From assembly GCA_024642705.1 (NCBI GenBank), contig JAHEAQ010000005.1, positions 13,056 to 77,055 on the forward strand: DNA of 64,000 nucleotides. The letters run 5' to 3'. The notes below the pieces were generated by a model. That model searched no databases. It worked only from the letters and a program-made list of their open reading frames with translations, and was not told the origin of the DNA. Made by a program: the position numbers and the translations under genes. Positions 28,827-38,243 of this stretch are shown here, piece after piece (position 1 is the first letter of the stretch; every line of letters begins with the position of its first letter). This DNA comes from Bacteroidota bacterium. Its GTDB lineage: Bacteria > Bacteroidota > Bacteroidia > Chitinophagales > Saprospiraceae.

Positions 28827-30173
28827 ATGTTTAATAAAATTCTCATTGCAAATAGAGGAGAAATAGCATTGCGTATTATCCGTACATGCAAAGAAATGGA
28901 TATTCTCACTGTTGCAGTTTATTCCACAGCAGATAAAGAAAGTTTGCATGTAAGATTTGCCGATGAAGCTGTATGTATTGGACCGCCAGCATCTACAGAT
29001 TCATATTTGAGCATACCTAAAATCATGGCTGCTGTTGAAATTACAAATGCAGATGCTGTGCACCCAGGTTATGGATTTTTAGCTGAAAATGCAGACTTTG
29101 CGGAAGTTTGCCAACAATATGGAATCAAATTTATTGGCCCTACACCTGGAATGATTAGGAAAATGGGAGATAAAATTACTGCAAAAGAAACCATGATCAA
29201 AGCTGGTGTTCCAGTAGTTCCGGGCTCAGATGGATTGGTCAAAGATGTGATTCAAGGTAAAATAATCTCAAAGGAAATTGGATATCCTGTTATCATCAAG
29301 GCGACTGCTGGTGGTGGTGGCAAAGGAATGCGTATTGTCACTGAAGAAAGCAAGTTTGAAGAAATGTGGGATAGTGCGAGAAGAGAAGCTAAATCTTCTT
29401 TTGGAAATGATGGGATATATATTGAGAAATACGTAGTTGAACCACGACACATTGAATTTCAGATTATTGGGGACCAGTATGGAAAAGTAGTCCATCTCTC
29501 AGAAAGAGATTGTACAATCCAAAGAAGGCACCAAAAGTTATTGGAGGAATGTCCGTCTCCATTTATGACTGAAGAATTAAGAACAAAAATGGGCGAAGCT
29601 GCAATTAAAGCAGGCAGTTCCATAAATTATGAAGGAGTAGGAACAGTAGAATTTCTTGTTGATAAATATAGAAATTTTTATTTCATGGAAATGAATACAA
29701 GAATTCAAGTTGAGCACCCCGTCACTGAAGAAGTTATAGATCTTGATCTTATTAAGGAACAAATTAAGGTCGCCGCCGGAGATCCAATTTCTGGACATAA
29801 TTATTTTCCGCAGATGCATGCCATAGAGTGCAGAATAAATGCGGAAGATCCATATAATAATTTCAGACCTTCTCCAGGAAAAATAAATGGCTTCCATTCT
29901 GCAAAAGGCCATGGTGTGCGAGTAGATACTCATGTATACGCAGGATATGTAGTGCCGCCATACTATGATTCTATGATTTCAAAATTGATCTGTAGAGCAC
30001 AAACTAGGGAGGAGTGCATTACCAAAATGCGAAGAGCTCTCGATGAATTTATTATTGAAGGTATTCATACCACCATTCCTTTCCATAGGCAATTAATGGA
30101 AAATCAAGATTTTATTGATGGTAATTTTAATACTGGATTCATGGATACTTTTGTTTTAAAAAAACCAGAATAA
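28827..30173 (+). CDS. accC: Biotin carboxylase subunit of acetyl-CoA carboxylase
   Basis: The 448-residue enzyme carboxylates biotin on AccB using ATP and bicarbonate. It begins with the family's [18 protein letters not shown]. The ATP-grasp glycine loop [11 protein letters not shown] is at about 158-168, with later motifs [16 protein letters not shown] and [15 protein letters not shown] intact. Length is normal. It is the last gene of efp-accB-accC; a stable hairpin follows 24 bp after the stop. The carboxyltransferase genes (accA/accD) are not in the window. Confidence 0.96.
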   Translation: MFNKILIANRGEIALRIIRTCKEMDILTVAVYSTADKESLHVRFADEAVCIGPPASTDSYLSIPKIMAAVEITNADAVHPGYGFLAENADFAEVCQQYGIKFIGPTPGMIRKMGDKITAKETMIKAGVPVVPGSDGLVKDVIQGKIISKEIGYPVIIKATAGGGGKGMRIVTEESKFEEMWDSARREAKSSFGNDGIYIEKYVVEPRHIEFQIIGDQYGKVVHLSERDCTIQRRHQKLLEECPSPFMTEELRTKMGEAAIKAGSSINYEGVGTVEFLVDKYRNFYFMEMNTRIQVEHPVTEEVIDLDLIKEQIKVAAGDPISGHNYFPQMHAIECRINAEDPYNNFRPSPGKINGFHSAKGHGVRVDTHVYAGYVVPPYYDSMISKLICRAQTREECITKMRRALDEFIIEGIHTTIPFHRQLMENQDFIDGNFNTGFMDTFVLKKPE

Positions 30174-30197
30174 TTCGATTTTAATATAAAACTATAG

Positions 30198-30229
30198 AGA
30201 ATGGATGAAAACAGAAGTACATCCATTCT
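30198..30229. other. Stable hairpin after accC
   Basis: AGAATGGATG (30198-30207) and CATCCATTCT (30220-30229) are perfect reverse complements around a 12-nt loop, 24 bp after the accC stop and 51 bp before the exporter gene. No U-tract follows, so it may be an mRNA 3'-end stabiliser, a factor-dependent terminator or an attenuator rather than a classic intrinsic terminator. Confidence 0.6.
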
Positions 30230-30280
30230 ATAAGGATAAGCCAAATAATAGGTTTTTTAAACAAGTAAGAAATCAAAATC

Positions 30281-32089
30281 ATGAGAGGAATTAGAGATCT
30301 TATTAAATATTTAAAAAACTACACTTCTTTAATAGTTTTAACTATTATTTCAAATATTCTTCTTGCCATATTCACAGTTTTTTCTATTCCTGTTATCATC
30401 CCTTTTTTCCAAATTTTATTCAGCAGAACGCCAAATTTACAAGAGAAACCTGAGAGCAATTTCGATGTCATAGGCCAATTGAACTATTTCTTTGCTGACA
30501 TCATTTTGAGGTATGATAAGAAAGAAGCACTTCTTTATGTTTGCTTATTTATTCTTTTGGTCTTCTTATTGAAAAATTTATTCCGCTATTTATCCCTTTT
30601 TTTTCTTGCTCCAGCCAGGAATGGTGTTATTAGAGATCTTAGAAATGATATTATTGATAAATATTTGGATTTGCCTTTGTCTTTCTACTCTAACGAACGA
30701 AGAGGTGATCTTTTATCAAGGATAAGCTCAGATGTCCAGGAAGTTGAAGCAAGTATCTTAAATGTCATTGAAGCAATTTTCAAAGCCCCTTTGATCATAA
30801 TTGGAAGTTTAGCCTTTATGCTTTATATAAGTCCTTCCTTGACTTTATTTGTTTTGGTTTTATTAATTCTCACTGTTTTTGTAATCGGAGGAATTTCTAA
30901 AAGTCTAAAGAAACAATCCCATAATGCACAAAATAAATTGGGACAACTAATCAGCATTACAGAAGAAAGTATTTCTGGAATGAGAATCATCAAAAGTTTC
31001 AATGCAGAAAGACATCAAAAAAACAAATTTTCAATAGTAAATGATGAATACAAACTCTCCTTAACAAAAATATTATGGCGACGAGATCTATCTTCCCCAT
31101 TATCTGAATTTTTGGGAATTTCTGTAGTTACAGCACTTCTTTATTACGGTTCTACGCAGGTATTTAGTAATAAGATCACTCCAGAAACATTTTTTGCATT
31201 TATTTTTGCATTCTACCAAGTAATAGAGCCTTCGAAACTTTTTTCATCTGCATATTATAATATCCAAAAAGGAACTGCTGCACTTGAAAGGATCCAATCT
31301 ATACTGGTATTGCAGAATGAAATTAAACAAACTTCAGGGATAATATTGAAAAACAATTTTGAAGAAGCTATCACAATTGAAAACCTAAGTTTCAAATTTC
31401 CAAATTCTGAAATTCCAATTTTAAAAAATATTGATTTAACCATTACTAAAGGCAAACACATAGCTTTTGTTGGAGCTTCAGGATCAGGGAAGACGACTTT
31501 GGTTAATTTGTTACCTAGATTTTATAATCTTCAGGAAGGAAGTATAAAAATAGATGGAGTGAATATCAAAGATTTCGAACTTTCTTCCTTAAGGAATCTT
31601 TTTGGAATTGTATCTCAAGAACCTGTTCTTTTTCATGATTCTGTAATTAACAATATTTGTTTTGGAATGGAAGATAAATCCAAAGAGGAAATCATCGAAG
31701 CTTCTAAAATAGCTAATGCACATTCATTTATATTAGAATTGGAAGATGGCTATGATACCATAATTGGAGATAAAGGTTCAAAGCTTTCTGGCGGACAAAG
31801 GCAAAGAATTACTATTGCGAGGGCTATATTAAAGAATCCAGCTATTCTTATATTAGATGAAGCAACTTCTGCATTGGATGCTGAATCTGAGCAATTGGTT
31901 AAAGAAGCTCTTGAAAAAGCAATGAATAATAGAACTGTAATTTCAATCGCGCATAAATTTTCAACCATTTATAACGCGGACGAAATATTTGTTATGAAAC
32001 AAGGTTCTATAATTCAGTCGGGAACTCATGAAGAATTATTAAAGTTAGGTGGAGAATATTTGAAAAATTTAGAATTGCAACGGATATGA
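30281..32089 (+). CDS. MsbA-like ABC exporter (fused membrane and ATPase domains)
   Basis: This 602-residue half-transporter has an N-terminal six-helix ABC exporter domain (about 1-335) and a C-terminal ATPase. Walker A GASGSGKT is at 398-405, the Q-loop in IVSQEPVLFHD, the signature KLSGGQRQR near 500, Walker B ILILDEATSALD and the H-loop in IAHKFST. The NERRGDLLSRIS coupling segment is typical. It works as a homodimer in the inner membrane. MsbA-type proteins flip lipid A core, and Bacteroidota relatives here are usually so annotated, but multidrug or other lipid export is possible. Confidence 0.9.
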   Translation: MRGIRDLIKYLKNYTSLIVLTIISNILLAIFTVFSIPVIIPFFQILFSRTPNLQEKPESNFDVIGQLNYFFADIILRYDKKEALLYVCLFILLVFLLKNLFRYLSLFFLAPARNGVIRDLRNDIIDKYLDLPLSFYSNERRGDLLSRISSDVQEVEASILNVIEAIFKAPLIIIGSLAFMLYISPSLTLFVLVLLILTVFVIGGISKSLKKQSHNAQNKLGQLISITEESISGMRIIKSFNAERHQKNKFSIVNDEYKLSLTKILWRRDLSSPLSEFLGISVVTALLYYGSTQVFSNKITPETFFAFIFAFYQVIEPSKLFSSAYYNIQKGTAALERIQSILVLQNEIKQTSGIILKNNFEEAITIENLSFKFPNSEIPILKNIDLTITKGKHIAFVGASGSGKTTLVNLLPRFYNLQEGSIKIDGVNIKDFELSSLRNLFGIVSQEPVLFHDSVINNICFGMEDKSKEEIIEASKIANAHSFILELEDGYDTIIGDKGSKLSGGQRQRITIARAILKNPAILILDEATSALDAESEQLVKEALEKAMNNRTVISIAHKFSTIYNADEIFVMKQGSIIQSGTHEELLKLGGEYLKNLELQRI

Positions 32090-32148
32090 AAACTCTTAAT
32101 CTTTACTTAAAATAATAAATTTGTAATATCTATTGTTAAGTAGGTTGT

Positions 32149-32156
32149 TACATTTG
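32149..32156 (+). promoter_or_regulatory. Candidate -7 promoter element of the T9SS cargo gene
   Basis: TACATTTG matches TAnnTTTG exactly, 17 nt before the ATG at 32174. A second exact match (TAAATTTG) is at 32116-32123. No -33 box stands at the right distance from the nearer one. Confidence 0.3.
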
Positions 32157-32173
32157 TATTTTTGAATATATAT

Positions 32174-33292
32174 ATGAATAAAACTTTAATCTGTATTTTA
32201 TTTTCTATTCCAAAGTTGCTTTTCGCGCAAATTACAATTGGCGAGGAATCTCTACCTAAAAGAAATGATACTTTATGGACTCTAGAAGATAATATGCCGA
32301 ATATCAAATTGGGTTCAGAAGGTAGCGATAAATACTGGGATTTTTCATCTTTAAGTTCTGGTGCAGCATACAAAATTGTTCTCAAAAATTTTGATCCAAC
32401 TGTCAACACAAAAAATTTAGATTATGATTATTTGATTAAAGATGTTAATTCTGTTGTCCGTTATTATAAAAAAAAGAAAAATGAGGTTTTTGAAATTGCA
32501 ATAGAAAGACCTCATCCTATGAATTCAGATTATAATTGTTTTTCACAATATAAGATACCAAAGTTGATGCGGTATGTGGAAATGAAATATAAAGATGATA
32601 AATCGACAAATTCAATTATTTACTTCAATTTACCTGGAAAAGACATTCCTCCAATAATTAGGAAACGATTACCTATTACTGCAGATTCTTTGAGAGTAAA
32701 AATCGAAGAAATACAAGATTTGAGAATTGATGCTTGGGGAAGTTTGAGGCTTTCTTATAATACCTTTGATGTATTACGACAAGAACAAAATGTATTCATT
32801 ACTACAAGTGTGGAAGTTTATGGAGCTGGGAAGTGGTCGACTATCAATAGTAATATCCTTGACCCAAACAAAGATTTGCTTGGTGATCGTACCGAAAGGT
32901 ATTATATTTTTTATGCCAAGGATTCAAAAGAGCCAATTGCAAAAGTGAAGATTAATGTGTCTGAAAGACCAATTAGTGCTGAATTCAAGGCCTCCACAAG
33001 TATGAAGCTTATCAATGTAGAATCTGGACAAAGAGCATTTATTTTATCTCCTAATCCATCTTTTGGAGATGTCAAACTAGAAATGTTGAACATCGATTAT
33101 GGCCAATATACTTTTGAAATCTATAATGTTATTGGAAAGAAAATATGGTCTGATAAACTTTTGGTCAACAGAAATCTTGAAAGTTATAAATTCGATTTTT
33201 CTTTCCTGGGTAAGGGTACCTTCCTTTGGGCTATTACCAATAGTCATGGCGTTAGACTTACTACTAAAAGATTGGTTATAATTACTCCATAA
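32174..33292 (+). CDS. Secreted protein with T9SS type A sorting domain
   Basis: A TTG at 32162 is in frame, but the ATG at 32174 starts a clean signal peptide (MNKTLICILFSIPKLLFAQ) and is preferred; the product is 372 residues. The body is an unassigned beta-rich domain. The C-terminal 85 residues form a T9SS type A sorting domain (FILSPNPSFGDVKLEM, FEIYNVIGKKIW, GTFLWAI...RLTTKRLVI) that directs secretion and surface attachment. Function unknown. It is separated by 84 bp from the ABC exporter and has its own promoter-like motifs. Confidence 0.82.
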   Translation: MNKTLICILFSIPKLLFAQITIGEESLPKRNDTLWTLEDNMPNIKLGSEGSDKYWDFSSLSSGAAYKIVLKNFDPTVNTKNLDYDYLIKDVNSVVRYYKKKKNEVFEIAIERPHPMNSDYNCFSQYKIPKLMRYVEMKYKDDKSTNSIIYFNLPGKDIPPIIRKRLPITADSLRVKIEEIQDLRIDAWGSLRLSYNTFDVLRQEQNVFITTSVEVYGAGKWSTINSNILDPNKDLLGDRTERYYIFYAKDSKEPIAKVKINVSERPISAEFKASTSMKLINVESGQRAFILSPNPSFGDVKLEMLNIDYGQYTFEIYNVIGKKIWSDKLLVNRNLESYKFDFSFLGKGTFLWAITNSHGVRLTTKRLVIITP

Positions 33293-33573
33293 GTCTCCAT
33301 AAATCACAATTCAGAACAAATACTTACTTCTGACTTTTGCTATTTAAAATTAACTAGGCTTCTTCACATATCACCACAATAATTTAATTAGATAAACATA
33401 ATTGAGTTTTATGTATTTGAATTATTCTTTTCAGTGAATGCATAAAACACACGAACTTAACAGACTATTTCCCCCATTTTTCTATAAGAGATGCAACTTT
33501 TCATAATATAATTAGTCTTTAGTACTGAATTTATACTCTAATTTCTAAATCATTTTTAACAATAAAATTTTAT

Positions 33574-34134
33574 ATGGAAAAATATTTACTAAGTCTGCTT
33601 GCTATTATGTTTGCACTTGGAATTAATGCTCAAAAAGACGAAACCATATTTGGTAATAATGGAATAAGATTTACTGGAATATGGGGTGGATCTACAACTT
33701 TGGTTAATGGGCAGGAAGATAATTTTAACTTTTATGAAGGTGGATACTTTACTTTTGAATTGAATAAAATAGTATTAATAGGCTGGAGCCACCACGATTT
33801 TAACTCAATAATTAATGATGGGGCGAAAATTAGTTTTAAAACACATGATTTTATTCTTGGTTATTCTCCAACATCGTATCGATCACTACATCCATATTTA
33901 TACACTACGGTAGGAAGAGGAACTGCTGATCTAGAAAACGAAGGTAAAGATCGGATTTTAAGTATCCAACCCTCTGCAAGCATTGAATTGAATGTGCTAA
34001 GATGGTTTCGTATAAGTGCGGAAGGTGGTTATCGATTTATCAGCGGCACGGATTTCAATAGTGTATCAGATCAAAATTTGTCAGGACCCTTTGTCGGATT
34101 AAGATTAAAGTTTGGTTGGTCTTGGGGTAGGTAA
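33574..34134 (+). CDS. Small outer-membrane beta-barrel protein
   Basis: The 186-residue protein has a signal peptide (MEKYLLSLLAIMFALGINAQ). The rest is alternating amphipathic strands (GIRFTGIWGGST, YFTFELNKIVLIGWSHHD, FILGYSPTSYRSLHPYLYTTVGRG) ending in LRLKFGWSWGR, the pattern of an eight-stranded outer-membrane barrel. No closer family is recognised. A strong intrinsic terminator follows at 34153. The 281 bp upstream show no gene. Confidence 0.7.
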   Translation: MEKYLLSLLAIMFALGINAQKDETIFGNNGIRFTGIWGGSTTLVNGQEDNFNFYEGGYFTFELNKIVLIGWSHHDFNSIINDGAKISFKTHDFILGYSPTSYRSLHPYLYTTVGRGTADLENEGKDRILSIQPSASIELNVLRWFRISAEGGYRFISGTDFNSVSDQNLSGPFVGLRLKFGWSWGR

Positions 34135-34152
34135 TACTTTCCTTAGGCCATT

Positions 34153-34184
34153 GGGTTGTTTCAAAGGAAACAACCCCCTTTTTT
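34153..34184 (+). terminator. Intrinsic terminator
   Basis: GGGTTGTTTC (34153-34162) pairs perfectly with GAAACAACCC (34167-34176) around an AAAG loop, followed by CCTTTTTT. It lies 18 bp after the stop of the barrel-protein gene. Confidence 0.9.
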
Positions 34185-34246
34185 ATTTTAAATAAAGATA
34201 AGGTCCGATTTACAAAATACGTAATAAATAAGCATTAATTGAAGTC

Positions 34247-35188
34247 ATGATATTAACTTGTAACTTCAAATATATTGATGTGAATTATAAAGTACAAATC
34301 CCAAGTCCATTAGAAGAAATTAAGTTACATCCAGATTATAAAATATATGTTAAGCGTGATGATCTGATTCATCCTTTTGTTTCAGGTAATAAATATAGAA
34401 AACTCAAGTTTAATATCATTGAGGCCCAAAAAAGCAATTACAATGAAATTATAAGTTTTGGTGGAGCTTTTTCAAACCATCTCCACGCTTTATCTTTTAT
34501 TTGTCATCAAAATCATATTCCCTTAAGATTGTTTATTAGGGGTGAAAAAGTGGAAAACCCGACCATTAAATTTATTAAAGAAATGGGGGCAAAATTGCAT
34601 TTTATTGACAGAAACACTTATACCAAAAGAAATGATTTAATTTTTTTAAACGATTTGCAAAACCAATTTTCCGGTTCTTTCATTATACCCGAAGGTGGGA
34701 CTAATTCTTTTGCTTTGCTTGGTATGGCAGAATTAGTTAATGAAATTCAATCCTCATTAGGAAATGAAAAAATTCATTATTGCGCTTCTTTTGGGTCCGG
34801 AGGCACGAGTATTGGCATGCTTAAATATGTTACTTCCCATGATAAAGTTCATATTTTTCCAGCTTTGAAATTTCCTAATATTGAAAGTGGATTTAATGAA
34901 ATTAGAAATTCTTTTAATGTAGAACAATCCAATTTTTGCCTTCATGGAGCATACCATTTTGGTGGTTTTGCTAGATACAATGATGTATTGATAACTTTTA
35001 TCAATAAGTTCAAAGAACTCTACCATATTCAGCTCGATCCTCTATATACTGGTAAGCTATTTTATGGAGTAATTGATCTATTAAACAAAGGATATTTCCC
35101 GATTGGGGATCAAATTGTAATTGTTCACACTGGCGGATTGCAAGGAATTAGTGGTTTCAACGAAAGATTTGGAAATTTGTTGAAATGA
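34247..35188 (+). CDS. PLP-dependent ACC deaminase/D-cysteine desulfhydrase family enzyme
   Basis: This 313-residue fold-type II PLP enzyme has the Schiff-base lysine in SGNKYRKLKFN (Lys49), the substrate loop FGGAFSNHLHAL and the phosphate-binding stretch FGSGGTSIGML. The C-terminal HTGGLQGISGF is also typical. Family members deaminate 1-aminocyclopropane-1-carboxylate or desulfhydrate D-cysteine; sequence alone does not decide between them, and D-cysteine desulfhydrase is the more likely bacterial role. It is monocistronic and convergent with purN (5-bp gap). Confidence 0.85.
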   Translation: MILTCNFKYIDVNYKVQIPSPLEEIKLHPDYKIYVKRDDLIHPFVSGNKYRKLKFNIIEAQKSNYNEIISFGGAFSNHLHALSFICHQNHIPLRLFIRGEKVENPTIKFIKEMGAKLHFIDRNTYTKRNDLIFLNDLQNQFSGSFIIPEGGTNSFALLGMAELVNEIQSSLGNEKIHYCASFGSGGTSIGMLKYVTSHDKVHIFPALKFPNIESGFNEIRNSFNVEQSNFCLHGAYHFGGFARYNDVLITFINKFKELYHIQLDPLYTGKLFYGVIDLLNKGYFPIGDQIVIVHTGGLQGISGFNERFGNLLK

Positions 35189-35193
35189 TAAAT

Positions 35194-35775
35194 TTATTGG
35201 TGGCCATTAATAAAATCTTCAATAATACGAGGATAATGAAAATGCTCTAATCTTAGTACTTTCTCCCCAATATCATCAGGAGTATCTTCTTCTTCAATGG
35301 CGCACGAATCCTGAAAAAGAATTTTTCCTTCATCATAATTTTCATTTACCAAATGGATGGTAATGCCGGATTCTTCTTCATTATTGTCGTAGACTGCTCT
35401 ATGCACATGCTGACCAAACATGCCTTTACCGCCATATTTGGGTAAAAGTGCAGGATGAATATTTAATATGTGGTTTTCAAATTCACTAATGAGGTAAGAA
35501 GGAAGTAACCAAAGAAAACCAGCAAGAATAATATAATCAATTTTATAATAATTTAATAATTGAACTATTTTCTCTGATTTATAAAAAAAATCTTTGTCTA
35601 TTACTTTTGAATCAATTCCTTTTCTTTCCGCTAAATTCAAAACTCCAGCCTTGGAATTATTAGAAATAATCAATCCAACTTCTATAGAATCATTATTTTC
35701 GAAATAATTTATGATGCTTTCAGCATTAGAACCTTTTCCTGAGGCAAAAATTGCAATTCTTTGACTAGACATCAT
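35194..35775 (-). CDS. purN: Phosphoribosylglycinamide formyltransferase
   Basis: This 193-residue GAR transformylase uses 10-formyl-tetrahydrofolate in the third step of purine synthesis. It shows FASGKGSNAESI (10-21) for phosphate binding, the catalytic NIHPALLPK (Asn105, His107) and Asp148 in YDEGKILFQ. Its start overlaps the porD stop by 4 bp (ATGA), so it is the last gene of the bamD-rpoZ-coaBC-porD transcript. Other pur genes are not present here. Confidence 0.93.
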   Translation of the reverse strand: MMSSQRIAIFASGKGSNAESIINYFENNDSIEVGLIISNNSKAGVLNLAERKGIDSKVIDKDFFYKSEKIVQLLNYYKIDYIILAGFLWLLPSYLISEFENHILNIHPALLPKYGGKGMFGQHVHRAVYDNNEEESGITIHLVNENYDEGKILFQDSCAIEEEDTPDDIGEKVLRLEHFHYPRIIEDFINGHQ

Positions 35776-36677
35776 CTGCTTTTTAATTGACTATACAAAG
35801 TGGATTGTGAAGGATCAATTTCAATCAAAACATTATAAATTTGTGCGATTTGTCCACGATCAGATTGAATAAATATATCGACTATTTCTTTTCTTTTGCT
35901 ATCCATGAACATTTGAACTGCTAATGAATTAGGCGCAGCAGCATTAACAGTCTGCACATCTTTAATTGCAGACAGCATAGTAGCTTTGGCTTTCCCAAAA
36001 TCATTTCCAGACTCGTCAAGCCCCATTCTATGGTAGGTATAAGAAGCTTCTCTTAGTTTTCTAGTTCTAGGACTCAATAAGGTTTCTATCATTTTGGCTC
36101 TGCTGACATCATTGCTTATATTCCAACCTTTATCAGAATTGGTAATATTAGCAGGAACAGCTGAGGTAATATTTTGGGCAATCTGAAAATATTTTTCACC
36201 ACCTAGTGGCGAAAAACTATCATAATCTAAACCCAATATATAATGTATGTAATACAATAACACAGAAGACAGATTATCTTTGAAATCATTAATGTTGTTT
36301 TCAAGAGGCTGTAATTCCACATAATCGAAAGAAATGCCTTTATCTTGAAAATTTAGCAATTGGGTGGAATAATCACTGTTGAAAACGGGGCGGATTGATT
36401 GAATTAGAATATCAGCAACAAATGAAGTATTGGATGGATCATCAACAATTGTAATTTGAATATTTCCTTGAATTCGCTCTTCTGTTTCAAATTGATCCGT
36501 GGTCCACTTGTTGTTATTGATAAATTCCGTTATAGACCTTTCTAGAGATTTAAAGATTCTTGGATCTGCTTTATTAAGCGTTGGACTCGTACTTACTTTT
36601 ACATTGAAATCAAACTCCTGTGCATTGGATCCAAACTGAAAGCCAATTATTAGTATTAGTATAATTATTTTTCTCAT
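35772..36677 (-). CDS. porD: DUF4835 protein, type IX secretion component PorD
   Basis: The 301-residue protein has a signal peptide (MRKIIILILIIGFQFGSNAQ) and the features of DUF4835: an N-terminal FDFNVKVSTSPTLNKADPRIF, a central YYIHYILGLDYDSFSPLGG and a C-terminal helical part with MFMDSKRKEIVDIF. DUF4835 is the PorD family, needed for T9SS function in Porphyromonas, though its exact role is unclear. It sits downstream of coaBC, as in other Bacteroidota. Confidence 0.85.
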   Translation of the reverse strand: MRKIIILILIIGFQFGSNAQEFDFNVKVSTSPTLNKADPRIFKSLERSITEFINNNKWTTDQFETEERIQGNIQITIVDDPSNTSFVADILIQSIRPVFNSDYSTQLLNFQDKGISFDYVELQPLENNINDFKDNLSSVLLYYIHYILGLDYDSFSPLGGEKYFQIAQNITSAVPANITNSDKGWNISNDVSRAKMIETLLSPRTRKLREASYTYHRMGLDESGNDFGKAKATMLSAIKDVQTVNAAAPNSLAVQMFMDSKRKEIVDIFIQSDRGQIAQIYNVLIEIDPSQSTLYSQLKSR

Positions 36678-36695
36678 TCCTTTTTTATTCTTCTC

Positions 36696-37892
36696 TTAGA
36701 ACATAGCAATGACTTGATTAATTATATCATTTGCTACTTTTTTCTTAGATTTTAGTTCAAATTGTTTAGAAAGACCGTTCTTCATGATGAATTGAACTTT
36801 ATTGGTATCATGTTTAAAACCAACACCTTCATCACCAAGGGTGTTTAATACTATGAAGTCTAAATTTTTTCTTTCTAGTTTGGAAGATGCATTTTCTATG
36901 CCATTGTTTGTTTCTAAGGCAAAACCAACAAGAATTTGGTTGAATCTTTTTTCTTTTCCTAAAAAAGCAGCAATATCAGTTGTTCTCTTCAATGGAATTT
37001 GAAGATCCCCATCTTTCTTTTTTATTTTAATATTGGATTTCTCCAATGGGGTATAATCTGCAACAGCAGCAGCCATTATAGCTACATCACATTTCTCAAA
37101 TTCAGATTTGCAAGCCATAAACATATCTTCTGCGGAACGGACTTTAATAAGCTTAGAAATATTGCTTGATGGTTGCATAATTCCTGGGCCCAGGACCAAA
37201 ATTACTTCCGCACCCCTTGAACTTGCTTCTTCTGCAATTGCTACACCCATTTTTCCGGAACTATTATTTCCAATATAACGAACTGGGTCAAGATCTTCAT
37301 ATGTGGGTCCAGCCGTAACTAAAAATCGTTTACCTATAAGGTCTTTTTTTTTTGAAAAGAAATCGTTTAGAATGGAAATTATTTCATCAGGCTCAGCCAT
37401 TCTTCCATCACCAATCAAACCACTTGCTAATTCTCCATGATTAACTTCGATGATGTAATTGCCATAACTGCTTAAAATATCGATATTTCTTTTTGTGGAT
37501 GGATGTTCCCACATATCAAGGTCCATTGCAGGAGCAAAAAATACGGGACATTTTGCAGAGAGATAGGTTGCTAACAACAAATTGTCAGCCAATCCATTAG
37601 CCATTTTTGAAATTGTTGTTGCTGTTGTTGGAGCAATAATGAATGCATCAGCCCATAGACCAAGTTCAACATGACTGTCCCAATTTCCATTTTCAAAAAG
37701 ATGGCTATGAATGGGATTTTTAGAAAGTGTACTAATGGTTAATGGAGTGATAAATGCTTTGGCCGCTTCAGTCATTATAACTTTTACTTCGCAACCAGAT
37801 TTAATCAATAATCGGATTAATATTGCAGACTTATATGCTGCAATACTGCCCGTTATGCCTAATACAATTTTCTTATTTGATAAGAAATTCAT
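36696..37892 (-). CDS. coaBC: Bifunctional phosphopantothenoylcysteine decarboxylase/synthetase
   Basis: The 398-residue enzyme catalyses two steps of coenzyme A synthesis. The CoaC half (1-185) has the FMN-binding GSIAAYKSA, the active-site His74 in WDSHVELG and a PAMDLDMW motif (121-128). The CoaB half (from about 190) has TAGPTYEDLDPVRYIGNNSSGKMG and AAVADYTP. Two conserved CoaC positions differ from the E. coli type: Asn of PxMNxxM is Asp124 and the Cys of the ACG motif is Ser157 (ELASGLIGDGRM). From memory these look like a Bacteroidota variant. It lies 9 bp downstream of rpoZ. Confidence 0.93.
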   Translation of the reverse strand: MNFLSNKKIVLGITGSIAAYKSAILIRLLIKSGCEVKVIMTEAAKAFITPLTISTLSKNPIHSHLFENGNWDSHVELGLWADAFIIAPTTATTISKMANGLADNLLLATYLSAKCPVFFAPAMDLDMWEHPSTKRNIDILSSYGNYIIEVNHGELASGLIGDGRMAEPDEIISILNDFFSKKKDLIGKRFLVTAGPTYEDLDPVRYIGNNSSGKMGVAIAEEASSRGAEVILVLGPGIMQPSSNISKLIKVRSAEDMFMACKSEFEKCDVAIMAAAVADYTPLEKSNIKIKKKDGDLQIPLKRTTDIAAFLGKEKRFNQILVGFALETNNGIENASSKLERKNLDFIVLNTLGDEGVGFKHDTNKVQFIMKNGLSKQFELKSKKKVANDIINQVIAMF

Positions 37893-37901
37893 AAAAGAAA
37901 A

Positions 37902-38243
37902 TTATTCTGTAGTTTGATCCCTTTCTTTATATTCTATCTTAAGTTTATTAGACAGATATTCATGGGTTGCAATTACAGCAGGATTAGGAAGTCTCTCATA
38001 AAATTTAGAAATCTCTATTTGTTCCTTGTTTTCATGAATTTCCTCAATTGCATCTGTTGTTACTGCAAATTCTTCTAATTTTCCGTGCAGTTCTTCTTTG
38101 AGGTCACTTGATAATTGATTTGCTCTTTTGGAAATAATCTCAATTGCTTCATAGACATTTTGAGTTTTGGATACGAATCTCTCCATATCTTTTCCTGCTA
38201 AATTAGGGTCAATTCCTTGGACTTGTGTTTTTAAGTCGTTCAT
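37902..38243 (-). CDS. rpoZ: RNA polymerase omega subunit (Rpb6 family)
   Basis: This 113-residue protein has the Rpb6/omega core: QNVYEAIEIISKRANQLSSDLKEEL (about 29-53), with the remaining helices after it. The C-terminal part NPAVIATHEYLSNKLKIEY is characteristic of the Bacteroidota form. Omega helps assemble and stabilise RNA polymerase. Its start overlaps the bamD stop by 4 bp and coaBC follows after 9 bp, the usual arrangement in this phylum. Confidence 0.85.
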   Translation of the reverse strand: MNDLKTQVQGIDPNLAGKDMERFVSKTQNVYEAIEIISKRANQLSSDLKEELHGKLEEFAVTTDAIEEIHENKEQIEISKFYERLPNPAVIATHEYLSNKLKIEYKERDQTTE

